Assembly (NCBI GenBank): GCA_025359915.1
Contig: JANYDE010000120.1
Location: 1-48,469 of the forward strand
Reading direction: 5' to 3'
From: Chamaesiphon sp. 336R_metabinner_41
GTDB taxonomy: Bacteria > Cyanobacteriota > Cyanobacteriia > Cyanobacteriales > Chamaesiphonaceae
DNA length: 48,469 nt
In this document: piece by piece, positions 26,830-33,999 of the stretch
Layout of the letters: each line of letters begins with the position of its first letter
Numbering within the stretch: the stretch's first letter is position 1
Program-made: the position numbers and the translations under genes
Notes under the pieces: model-generated
Told to the model about the DNA's origin: nothing
The model's database searches: none
Seen by the model: only the letters and a program-made list of their open reading frames with translations

Positions 26830-27237
26830 CTATACCCTGTCAGCTAGATAGGCTAACAGCCAACTAGCAGCCGTTGCTCGTCTGGTTTGACGGGGACCGA
26901 ATTCACCCAGTTTATAGCCCTTGAAGCCGAGCTGCTCTTTGAGGAGCTGTTTATGCTCGGCGGGAATCGATCGAGTCAATTTCACCGTTGCTGGACGACT
27001 TGCGATAAAATCTGGTGGTGTGGGATAAACTGACAGCCATTCTGGAGCGACTTGACTGAGATCCCATGTCTGTTCGATTCGGTCGTAGCGATAACCCAAA
27101 TAGTGCCATAAGATCTGATTTACCTGAAGATCGCTAATCGATTCATTGACGATCGACCAAATCAAATTATCATCCAGTGGCGGTACTTCCCACCATTCCA
27201 AATTTGAGTAATCGATTGCTATATCGCCATTATCCAT
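26830..27237 (-). CDS. DUF1823 family protein
   Basis: 135 residues of a conserved family mainly known from cyanobacteria and plastid-bearing organisms, without assigned function. The conserved blocks are clear: WHYLGYRYD, APEWLSVYPTPPDFI, SRPATVKLTRSIPAEHK and LKEQLGFKGYKLGEFGPRQTRRATAA. It is soluble, with no membrane segment. It lies between the CHAD gene (29 bp) and carboxynorspermidine synthase (35 bp). Confidence 0.85.
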   Translation of the reverse strand: MDNGDIAIDYSNLEWWEVPPLDDNLIWSIVNESISDLQVNQILWHYLGYRYDRIEQTWDLSQVAPEWLSVYPTPPDFIASRPATVKLTRSIPAEHKQLLKEQLGFKGYKLGEFGPRQTRRATAASWLLAYLADRV

Positions 27238-27266
27238 TTAGTTAAGTAATAAGTAATAATATAAAT

Positions 27267-28274
27267 CTAGACGTGTTGGGTTTTATCTTCGATCCCAATT
27301 TCGGAGATCGACTTTTGAATTAGGAATAATTGAAGTTCTTGTCTAATGTTAGACTGTCGATATCGGTTTTGGATCGGTTGCCAATTATCCCAGTTTAGAT
27401 GATTGCTGCGGGTGAGGCGATCGTATAGTGTGGGTAGTTTCGTTGGGGCTTGTTTCCCCAAAGCTTTACGAATAAACTTATCCAATACTATATTATCCTG
27501 AATGTTGCCAAATAGTTGATGAATTTGTTTAAAATCTTTGAGATAGTTGCCATATTGAGCTGGGTATCGATCGACAAAAATCTCCAGTAGATATCGAGTC
27601 GCTTTCGCTTGTTTGCGAAAATCGTGCAAGATATCGCCGTGGATGAGTAGTAGCTGCGAAACTGCTAATTCGGGATCGATACCTGAATCTAAATCTAAAT
27701 CGATCCACCAACTAGAATCAATGAAAAAATCACCAATAGTTGGCAAAAGTAGATCTGGTAAAATCGATCCAATTTCTACTTTCGCTGTTGGCATATATTG
27801 GGGATTGTTAAGCCAATTATTGATGCCTAGCTTGAAATACTGATAATCTCGATCGTTAAGCATCAACTTAACTTTGAGAATTTCTTTGCGACGGCGTTTG
27901 ATGATAGTGGAGATGACTTTTTCTAGATGTACTTTCTCGACATCTGGCAAATTATTTTTATGATTTTTGCAAGTGTCTTGTAAGACATCTAGATCGCGAA
28001 CTTTCCCCAATACTTTGGCAATTTTGCCAATCTGTTTTTCGCCCATCACTTTGGGGATGTCTAAAATTGAGGAAAATGCTTGAATCTGCGATCGCAATCG
28101 GCGTAAACTTACTCGCATTTGATGGATTGCTTCGATATCATCATCAGCCAAAACCTTTGATTCGAGGCTAAGGATGGTGACATATTGCTTTTGGATAGCT
28201 GGATAAATATAGTCAGTCAGGGTGACAGGCGTGTTAGCGTAGTCTTGCGACAATAGCGTCAAATCTCGATCCAC
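27267..28274 (-). CDS. CHAD domain protein
   Basis: 335 residues, almost entirely the helical CHAD domain (conserved histidine alpha-helical domain) with its marks IHQMRVSLRRLRSQIQAF and LLIHGDILHDFRKQAKATRYLLEIF. CHAD domains bind polyphosphate through basic residues and target proteins to polyphosphate granules. It has no triphosphatase (CYTH) domain. It starts at GTG 28274. Possibly the first gene of the run CHAD-DUF1823-carboxynorspermidine synthase. Polyamines also bind polyphosphate, so a functional link is conceivable, but this is inference. Confidence 0.9.
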   Translation of the reverse strand: MDRDLTLLSQDYANTPVTLTDYIYPAIQKQYVTILSLESKVLADDDIEAIHQMRVSLRRLRSQIQAFSSILDIPKVMGEKQIGKIAKVLGKVRDLDVLQDTCKNHKNNLPDVEKVHLEKVISTIIKRRRKEILKVKLMLNDRDYQYFKLGINNWLNNPQYMPTAKVEIGSILPDLLLPTIGDFFIDSSWWIDLDLDSGIDPELAVSQLLLIHGDILHDFRKQAKATRYLLEIFVDRYPAQYGNYLKDFKQIHQLFGNIQDNIVLDKFIRKALGKQAPTKLPTLYDRLTRSNHLNWDNWQPIQNRYRQSNIRQELQLFLIQKSISEIGIEDKTQHV

Positions 28275-28538
28275 GATCGTTGTTCCTAAAAGTGTGAGGA
28301 AAATCTAATTTTGTTACTCCCTTCCTGGTGGAGAATTAGATATCTAGAGTGAATAGTGGATAGTGGATGGGTTGTTAGTATGTAACGGTGATGGTGAGTA
28401 GTCTATTTCCTGGCAGGGAAGGGAGTAATATCTTAGTGGAGCCATTATCTCATCATCATTTCACCCCAGCGTGTGATGATTTTTACAGCGATTAGCATAC
28501 ATCTCGATCGATAGATGATACAGCATTGTCTCTGGTGT
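28275..28538. other. Spacer between divergent CHAD and GST genes
   Basis: About 260 bp without coding potential. It should contain both promoters. It has short similar blocks near 28320 and 28410 (CTTCCTGG / CCTGGCAGGGAAGGGAGTAA) but I see no certain regulatory site. The heptamer array starts at its end. Confidence 0.4.
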
Positions 28539-28587
28539 AATTATCAATTATCAATTATCAATTATCAATTATCAATTATCAATTATC
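28539..28587. repeat. Heptanucleotide tandem repeat (AATTATC)x7
   Basis: Seven exact copies of AATTATC (49 bp), ending eight bases before the GST start codon at 28596. This is an STRR-type repeat of cyanobacteria. Related copies are at 15771-15795 (reverse), 29621-29664 and 44870-44890. Confidence 0.9.
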
Positions 28588-28595
28588 AATTAATT

Positions 28596-29555
28596 ATGGC
28601 AATCCCACCGAGCTGGATCATCAAAACTGGTCGATCGATCTGGACGCAAATTTGGCAGATAATGATGTCACAACTCGCGCCCAGAAACGATCGAGGTGAA
28701 TATCAACGTCCCCAAAGTGAATTTCGGCATCGCATCGATGGAAAATATACTCCAGCAGCAAATCGCTATCGATTATACGTCGGATGGAGTTGTCCGTGGG
28801 CGCATCGCACTTTGGTAGTACGAGCATTGAAAGGGTTGGAAAACTCGATCGATCTTACCATTCTCCGAGGCGATGCAAATGCAGGTGGTTGGGCATTACC
28901 AGAGCCAGAACATGGCTGTAATACCTTAGCTCAATTATATCGGTTTGCCAATCCAGGTTATACAGGTCGATCGACAGTACCAATGCTGTGGGATACTCAG
29001 ACCAATTCGATTGTCAATAATGAAAGTGCCGAGATTATTGAGATTCTCAACGCCGAATTTAACCAGTACTCCACCCACCCCGATCTAGATCTGGCTCCAA
29101 TTGCCCTGCAAGACTCGATCGAGCAATGGAACGATGTCATCTACCAAACTGTCAATAACGGGGTCTACCGCTGTGGCTTTGCCCAGACACAGGCGGCTTA
29201 TAACCTGGCGCATCGCGAATTATTTGCTACACTCGATCGCATCGAGGAATTACTAGCAACTCAAGCCTATCTTTGTGGCGAACTCCTCACCCTCGCCGAT
29301 ATCCGCCTATTTACGACCTTAATTCGCTTCGACTTGGTCTACTATACCCTGTTCAAATGCAACCGCCGCCGGATCCAAGACTATCCCCAACTTCAAGCCT
29401 ACCTAGAAAAAATTTACCATCGCCCTGGTGTCGCCGCTACTTGTAACTTTGCAACTATCTTGGCAGATTATTACGGAAATCTATTTCCCCTCAATCCAGG
29501 TGGGATTATCCCCCAACTACCAGACTTGAGCTATTTAATAGGAAAGGGAAAATAG
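28596..29555 (+). CDS. Glutathione S-transferase, Xi class (glutathionyl-hydroquinone reductase-like)
   Basis: 319 residues. The catalytic motif SCPWAHR (Cys66) and the pattern GYTGRSTVPMLWD, NNESAEIIEILN are those of Xi-class GSTs (YqjG/Ecm4), which reduce glutathionyl-hydroquinones; a helical C-terminal domain follows. I placed the start at ATG 28596. A longer frame from 28515 would translate the heptamer repeat (NYQLSIINYQLSII), which is not a credible N-terminus. Monocistronic, cytosolic. Confidence 0.9.
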   Translation: MAIPPSWIIKTGRSIWTQIWQIMMSQLAPRNDRGEYQRPQSEFRHRIDGKYTPAANRYRLYVGWSCPWAHRTLVVRALKGLENSIDLTILRGDANAGGWALPEPEHGCNTLAQLYRFANPGYTGRSTVPMLWDTQTNSIVNNESAEIIEILNAEFNQYSTHPDLDLAPIALQDSIEQWNDVIYQTVNNGVYRCGFAQTQAAYNLAHRELFATLDRIEELLATQAYLCGELLTLADIRLFTTLIRFDLVYYTLFKCNRRRIQDYPQLQAYLEKIYHRPGVAATCNFATILADYYGNLFPLNPGGIIPQLPDLSYLIGKGK

Positions 29556-29620
29556 TACAGGACACGATCAAGACATGAAAGTTTCAAAACTCAATCGTGT
29601 CTGCAAGCCTAATTTCCTGG

Positions 29621-29664
29621 TAATTATCAATTACTTGTACTGAGCGTAGTCGAAGTATCAATTA
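29621..29664. repeat. 22-bp element inside AATTATC-type heptamers
   Basis: CTTGTACTGAGCGTAGTCGAAG (29634-29655 region) is flanked on the left by TAATTATCAATTA and on the right by TATCAATTA, pieces of the heptamer array. A close relative is inserted in a different heptamer array at 31353-31374. Confidence 0.7.
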
Positions 29665-29665
29665 C

Positions 29666-29908
29666 CTACGTGTCATAGAGTAAACATTCTTGAGCATCTG
29701 GATTGTCGTCACAGAAGCGTTCGAGCGAATTTTGGGGTTTAGCACTACGTTTGTGACCAGCTTCTTGGTGTAATTCTTCCAAGATTTCCATTGCTACTGC
29801 AAATTCAGGAGAAGTTTTACCGGATGTTTCGCCCGCTTGATGAGCAGCTTCGCGTGCTTGTTCGATCCGCTCGTCGAGGGTCATTGTTTTTTCTTGAGAG
29901 TTAGTCAT
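29666..29908 (-). CDS. cp12: CP12-family protein lacking the N-terminal cysteine pair
   Basis: 80 residues. CP12 is a small, largely disordered protein that binds GAPDH and phosphoribulokinase in the dark and switches off the Calvin cycle by disulfide formation. The C-terminal half is typical: LERFCDDNPDAQECLLYD, with the GAPDH-binding cysteine pair. In the N-terminal half the two usual cysteines are replaced (AGETSGKTSPEFA), and the central region reads AMEILEELHQEAGHKR in place of AWDxVEEL. This is thus a CP12 variant, which may respond only through the C-terminal bridge. Translation may start at 29908 or at the ATG eight codons later. Confidence 0.88.
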   Translation of the reverse strand: MTNSQEKTMTLDERIEQAREAAHQAGETSGKTSPEFAVAMEILEELHQEAGHKRSAKPQNSLERFCDDNPDAQECLLYDT

Positions 29909-30225
29909 AATTCTAGCTATCTACAGTAAAAATTTGCGATATCTTGATATCGGTCTGCTTTCTATTGTATCTTTCCGCTCTGGAAAGACACCATCACAAA
30001 TGTAGAGGTTTCCACACATTTGCATAAAACTGTCTATTTGTTATGACTAGAGCCAATTCTCTTGGCATGGGTTAGTTGAATAATGGCGTATCTTCGTTAA
30101 TTTTTCTGTCAAATACTTTACCAAATTAGCCGAAAGTTTAACTTTTTTTGGATTTAACCGAGACGAGAGGTAGAGGAGAGTGTTAAAATTGCCTTGAAAA
30201 ATCTAGAACTTATTGAGGGTCTGCT
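29909..30225. other. Spacer between divergent cp12 and prs
   Basis: 317 bp without genes. It contains the promoters of both neighbours. A GAGGG box at 30215-30219 lies six bases before the GTG start of prs and supports that start. I see no clear operator or riboswitch. Confidence 0.45.
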
Positions 30226-31218
30226 GTGATCCGTTCTGCCACCTTGACGTTTCAGCCCATACTCTCATCAATCAATGACAACAGCCGTCTCCGGCTGTTT
30301 TCTGGCAATGCCAATGTCCCATTATCTCAGGAAATTGCGCGCTATCTCGGACTCGATCTCGGGCCGATGATTCGCAAGCGGTTTGCAGATGGGGAAATTT
30401 ATGTCCAGATCCAAGAATCTATTCGCGGCTGTGATGTTTATCTGATCCAGCCTACCTGTCGTCCAGTCAATGATAATTTGATGGAATTATTCATCATGAT
30501 CGATGCCTGTCGGCGGGCTTCTGCTCGACAAATTACGGCGGTAATCCCTTACTATGGTTACGCTCGCGCCGATCGCAAAACTGCTGGACGGGAATCGATT
30601 ACAGCTAAATTAGTTGCTAATCAGATTACCACGGCTGGTGCCGATCGAGTGTTGGCGATGGATCTCCATTCGTCGCAGATTCAAGGCTATTTTGATATTC
30701 CGGTGGATCATATTTACGGTTCGCCCGTAATGGTTGACTACATTCTCAATAAAAATCTGCAAGATATCGTCGTGGTATCGCCAGATGTCGGCGGTGTCGC
30801 CCGCGCTCGCGCTTTTGCGAAGAAACTCAATGATGCACCATTAGCAATTATTGACAAACGTCGTCAGGCGCATAATGTAGCTGAAGTGATGAATGTCATC
30901 GGCGATGTCGCTGGTAAAACAGCGATCCTAGTCGATGATATGATCGACACGGGTGGTACGATTTCGGAAGGAGCTAAAATCCTCCGTCAGCAAGGCGCGC
31001 GCCAAGTTTACGCTTGTGCGATCCATGCGGTATTTTCACCCCCAGCGATCGAACGTTTGTCAAGTGGCGTATTTGAGGAAGTCATTGTCACCAATACTCT
31101 ACCCATCCCCGCAGATCAACACTTCCCTCAACTCAAAGTGTTGTCTGTCGCCAATGTCCTCGGTGAAACAATCTGGCGCATCCATGAGGAAAATTCCGTA
31201 AGTAGTATGTTTCGGTAA
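30226..31218 (+). CDS. prs: Ribose-phosphate pyrophosphokinase
   Basis: 330 residues. It makes PRPP from ribose 5-phosphate and ATP, the precursor for nucleotides, tryptophan, histidine and NAD. Motifs: RLFSGNANVPLSQEIA, KRFADGEIYVQI, LDLHSSQIQGYF, VVSPDVGGVARA and the PRPP loop VDDMIDTGGT. Full length. The start is GTG 30226 with a good ribosome binding site. Confidence 0.97.
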   Translation: MIRSATLTFQPILSSINDNSRLRLFSGNANVPLSQEIARYLGLDLGPMIRKRFADGEIYVQIQESIRGCDVYLIQPTCRPVNDNLMELFIMIDACRRASARQITAVIPYYGYARADRKTAGRESITAKLVANQITTAGADRVLAMDLHSSQIQGYFDIPVDHIYGSPVMVDYILNKNLQDIVVVSPDVGGVARARAFAKKLNDAPLAIIDKRRQAHNVAEVMNVIGDVAGKTAILVDDMIDTGGTISEGAKILRQQGARQVYACAIHAVFSPPAIERLSSGVFEEVIVTNTLPIPADQHFPQLKVLSVANVLGETIWRIHEENSVSSMFR

Positions 31219-31335
31219 CAGTTGGAGGTAGCTGTCTTGAAAAGGTGCTCTACTTGCGGCGCACTTTTGGACGGGTTCCCCGTCAAAAAGAAGTGCGACA
31301 AGACAGGGGAAACCCCAAGACGACAGCACTTTTCG

Positions 31336-31390
31336 CTGTCAACTGTCAACTGCTTGCATTGAGCGTAGCCGAAATGTCAACTGTTAACTG
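31336..31390. repeat. CTGTCAA heptamers interrupted by a 22-bp element
   Basis: CTGTCAACTGTCAACTG (31336-31352) is followed by CTTGCATTGAGCGTAGCCGAAA (22 bp) and then TGTCAACTGTTAACTG, six bases before the panC start. The interrupting 22 bp closely match those at 29634-29655. Just upstream, 31236-31328, lies an imperfect long hairpin (GTGC...GACGGGTTCCCCGTC...GCAC). Confidence 0.75.
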
Positions 31391-31396
31391 AACACG

Positions 31397-32269
31397 ATGG
31401 ATTTGCCGATTTTTACTACTCCGAGCGAATTAGGTCATTATCTCCAATCCCACCGCTCTCAAGCGATCGGATTTGTACCGACAATGGGCGCGTTACATCT
31501 GGGACATCAGAGTTTGATCGATCGAGCCAGACATGAAAATACGCTCGCTGTAGTGAGTATTTTCGTCAATCCTTTACAATTTGGAGCAAACGAAGATCTC
31601 GATCAATATCCACGACAACTGGAGATCGATCGAGTTATTTGTGAGACAGCAGGCGTAGACGCGCTATTTGTCCCCACGCCAGAAAGTATGGGGATTAATA
31701 ACACGCTCACTCAAATCATCCCACCCCCGCTGATGCTGAGTGGTTTATGTGGACGCACTCGCGTTGGACATTTTCAGGGTGTTGCTACCATTGTGACTAA
31801 ACTACTAAATATCGTTCAACCCGATCGAGCCTATTTTGGCGAAAAAGATTCCCAACAGTTGGCAATTATCCGCAGAATTGTCACAGATCTTAATATACCT
31901 GTAGACATCGTTGGTTGTCCAACGCTCCGCGCAGCTTCAGGTTTAGCCCATAGTTCGCGCAATCAATATCTATCACCCACCGGAAAATCCCAGGCGGCGG
32001 TAATTTATCGCAGTTTACAACAAGCACGAGCAGTCGCCAATAGTGGCGAAGTTCACGCTCCATCAATCTTGGCTGCGGTGATGACAGAATTGGCTACTGT
32101 CCCCGAATTTGAATTAGAGTATTTGGAGTTAGTCGATCGACATAGCTTACAATCGTTGGATACTGTGGAGAATTCGGCTTTGCTGGCGATCGCGGGTAGG
32201 ATTGAAAATACTCGACTGATTGATAATATCATTATCGAGCCGCACCGTCTGAACTATGATTTAGAATGA
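31397..32269 (+). CDS. panC: Pantothenate synthetase
   Basis: 290 residues. It joins pantoate and beta-alanine to pantothenate (vitamin B5, towards CoA). Motifs: VPTMGALHLGHQSLI (the HIGH-type nucleotide site), FVNPLQFGANEDLDQYPR, GKVG-like FGEKDSQQLAIIRR and SSRNQYLS. In many cyanobacteria PanC is fused to cytidylate kinase in one protein; here a stop codon ends PanC after NYDLE and cmk starts 172 bp later. Complete as a stand-alone PanC. Confidence 0.95.
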   Translation: MDLPIFTTPSELGHYLQSHRSQAIGFVPTMGALHLGHQSLIDRARHENTLAVVSIFVNPLQFGANEDLDQYPRQLEIDRVICETAGVDALFVPTPESMGINNTLTQIIPPPLMLSGLCGRTRVGHFQGVATIVTKLLNIVQPDRAYFGEKDSQQLAIIRRIVTDLNIPVDIVGCPTLRAASGLAHSSRNQYLSPTGKSQAAVIYRSLQQARAVANSGEVHAPSILAAVMTELATVPEFELEYLELVDRHSLQSLDTVENSALLAIAGRIENTRLIDNIIIEPHRLNYDLE

Positions 32270-32417
32270 TTAACAGATAAACTATGATTGCACCATAGAT
32301 AGAATCACAGATCCGTACCGTCTGAACTATGATTTGGAATGATTAACAGATGAACTATGATTGCACCAGAGAGAGAATCACAATTCATCATTTAATCATT
32401 CTAATCACAGTTCAGAC
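32240..32417. repeat. 73-bp tandem duplication at the panC/cmk junction, with an inverted third copy
   Basis: Copy 1 (32240-32309) starts in the last ten codons of panC, including its stop. Copy 2 (32313-32382) begins exactly 73 bp later with few differences, so the end of PanC (NYDLE-stop) is repeated. A shorter inverted, degenerate copy (ATCATTCTAATCACAGTTCAGAC) follows at 32395-32417, allowing a long hairpin. Confidence 0.85.
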
Positions 32418-32441
32418 AACAATTTAATCAAGCAATAACTC

Positions 32442-33113
32442 ATGTCTGACTGTCTCCCAATTATCGCCATCGATGGCCCAGCAGGTGCGGGTAAATCAAC
32501 CGTTACCAAGCTCGTAGCTGCCCGATTAGGGCTGTTGTTCCTCGATACGGGTGCAATGTACCGCGCGATCGCGTGGCTGGTGTTGGAGGCGAATCTAGCC
32601 CTTGATGACGAACTGAAAATAGCTGGGTTAGTGAGTCAAGCGAAGATTCTTTTGACTGGAGCGCAAGTAGTGGTGAATGGTGTTGATGTAACTGAAGCGA
32701 TTCGTACACCGGAAGTGACGAGCAAAGTCTCGGCGATTGCAGCGTTAGGGGTAGTAAGAGCGGAGTTAGTCAAGCAACAGCAGGCGATTGGCGCAATGGG
32801 TGGAATCGTCGCCGAAGGGCGGGATATGTGTACCCATGTATTTCCAGATGCTCAGGTGAAGATTTTTCTGACGGCTTCAGCAGCGGAGCGAGCGCGACGG
32901 AGACAGCAGGATATGCGAGAACGTGGTCAAGGTGAGGTAGACTTGGCAGAATTGGAGCAGTCTATTGCCAAAAGAGATTTAATTGATAGTACTCGCGAAA
33001 TCTCTCCATTGAAAAAGGCTGACGATGCAGTAGAAATTATCAGCGATAATCTGACTATTGACGAAGTAGTCGATCGAATCGTGAAGATGTATCAGCAAGT
33101 AAGCATTCAATAA
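32442..33113 (+). CDS. cmk: Cytidylate kinase
   Basis: 223 residues. It phosphorylates CMP and dCMP. P-loop GPAGAGKST at 12-20, LDTGAMYRAIAW, the NMP site VAEGRDMCTHVFPDA and LID-region arginines (ERARRRQQDMRERG); RDLIDSTREISPLKKA near the end. Full-length as an independent enzyme. It follows panC, its fusion partner in other cyanobacteria. No strong ribosome binding site is present before ATG 32442. Confidence 0.95.
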   Translation: MSDCLPIIAIDGPAGAGKSTVTKLVAARLGLLFLDTGAMYRAIAWLVLEANLALDDELKIAGLVSQAKILLTGAQVVVNGVDVTEAIRTPEVTSKVSAIAALGVVRAELVKQQQAIGAMGGIVAEGRDMCTHVFPDAQVKIFLTASAAERARRRQQDMRERGQGEVDLAELEQSIAKRDLIDSTREISPLKKADDAVEIISDNLTIDEVVDRIVKMYQQVSIQ

Positions 33114-33128
33114 CTAATCTGCTGCGAC

Positions 33129-33161
33129 AGATCCCCGACTTCTTGAAGAAGTCGGGGATCT
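33129..33161. terminator. Hairpin AGATCCCCGACTTCTT after cmk
   Basis: A perfect 16-bp inverted repeat with a single central base (33129-33144, 33146-33161), a second copy of the hairpin after the metallopeptidase gene (9232). It probably ends panC-cmk transcription before the methyltransferase gene. Confidence 0.65.
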
Positions 33162-33191
33162 GGGTGGGTGGCTAATATCGACAAGGAAAGC

Positions 33192-33998
33192 ATGAAGCCA
33201 TTTTTAAAGTGGGCGGGAAGTAAATATAAAATTATCGATCGAATCACTCAATCATTACCCGCTGGAAATCGCCTCATCGAACCATTCGTCGGTTCTGGGG
33301 CTGTATTTTTAAATACCGATTATCCTGAATATCTCGTCGCCGACACGAATGCAGATCTGATCAATTTATATAGCTGCATTAAGACTCAAGGGCTTGATTT
33401 TATCGAGGATGCAAAGCAGTTGTTTGTCAAAGAGAATAACGAACAAGCATCTTTTTATAACCTCAGAACCGAATTTAATCAAACACAAGACATCGAACGA
33501 AAATCTGCAATCTTTATTTATTTAAACCGTCATTGTTTTAATGGCTTGTGTCGATACAATTCAACAGGCGGATTTAATGTTCCATTTGGGAGGTATACTA
33601 ATCCAACATTTCCAGAAGTCGAAATAATTAACTTTTGGCACAAAAGCCAATCAGTAGAATTTAAGCTAGCTAACTTTGTTGATACGATCGAACAAGCAAT
33701 ACCTGGTGATGTTGTCTATTGCGATCCGCCTTATGCACCACTAGATCAAACATCTAATTTTACTAGTTATACTAAGGATGAGTTTAACTTAGATAGTCAA
33801 ACAGAATTGGCTGAAGTGGCACTAAAACTGATGGATAAAGGTATCTGTGTAATTATCTCCAATCATGATACCGAATTCACTCGATCGATCTACAGCTCCG
33901 CGAAACTTAACTATTTCGATGTCCAGAGATTCATCTCTAGCAAAGCTTCAAATCGAACCAAAGCACCCGAACTATTAGCGATATTTTCAAGAGAATAA
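33192..33998 (+). CDS. dam: Dam-family adenine-N6 DNA methyltransferase
   Basis: 268 residues of the D12-class adenine methyltransferases. MKPFLKWAGSKYK at the start, AdoMet motif EPFVGSGAVFLN and catalytic motif YCDPPYAP; FNVPFGRY in the target-recognition part. The family methylates adenine in GATC. I chose ATG 33192 because it gives the standard Dam N-terminus and has an AAGGA box four bases upstream; GTG 33168 would add eight residues. No restriction enzyme is next to it, so it is an orphan methylase. The next gene starts two bases after its stop. Confidence 0.92.
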   Translation: MKPFLKWAGSKYKIIDRITQSLPAGNRLIEPFVGSGAVFLNTDYPEYLVADTNADLINLYSCIKTQGLDFIEDAKQLFVKENNEQASFYNLRTEFNQTQDIERKSAIFIYLNRHCFNGLCRYNSTGGFNVPFGRYTNPTFPEVEIINFWHKSQSVEFKLANFVDTIEQAIPGDVVYCDPPYAPLDQTSNFTSYTKDEFNLDSQTELAEVALKLMDKGICVIISNHDTEFTRSIYSSAKLNYFDVQRFISSKASNRTKAPELLAIFSRE

Positions 33999-33999
33999 T

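Noticed and set aside
28515-28595. N-terminal extension of the GST gene
   Set aside because: It consists of translated heptamer repeats; the normal N-terminus begins at 28596.
33168-33191. GTG start giving a longer Dam protein
   Set aside because: The inner ATG 33192 has a good AAGGA box and gives the standard family N-terminus.
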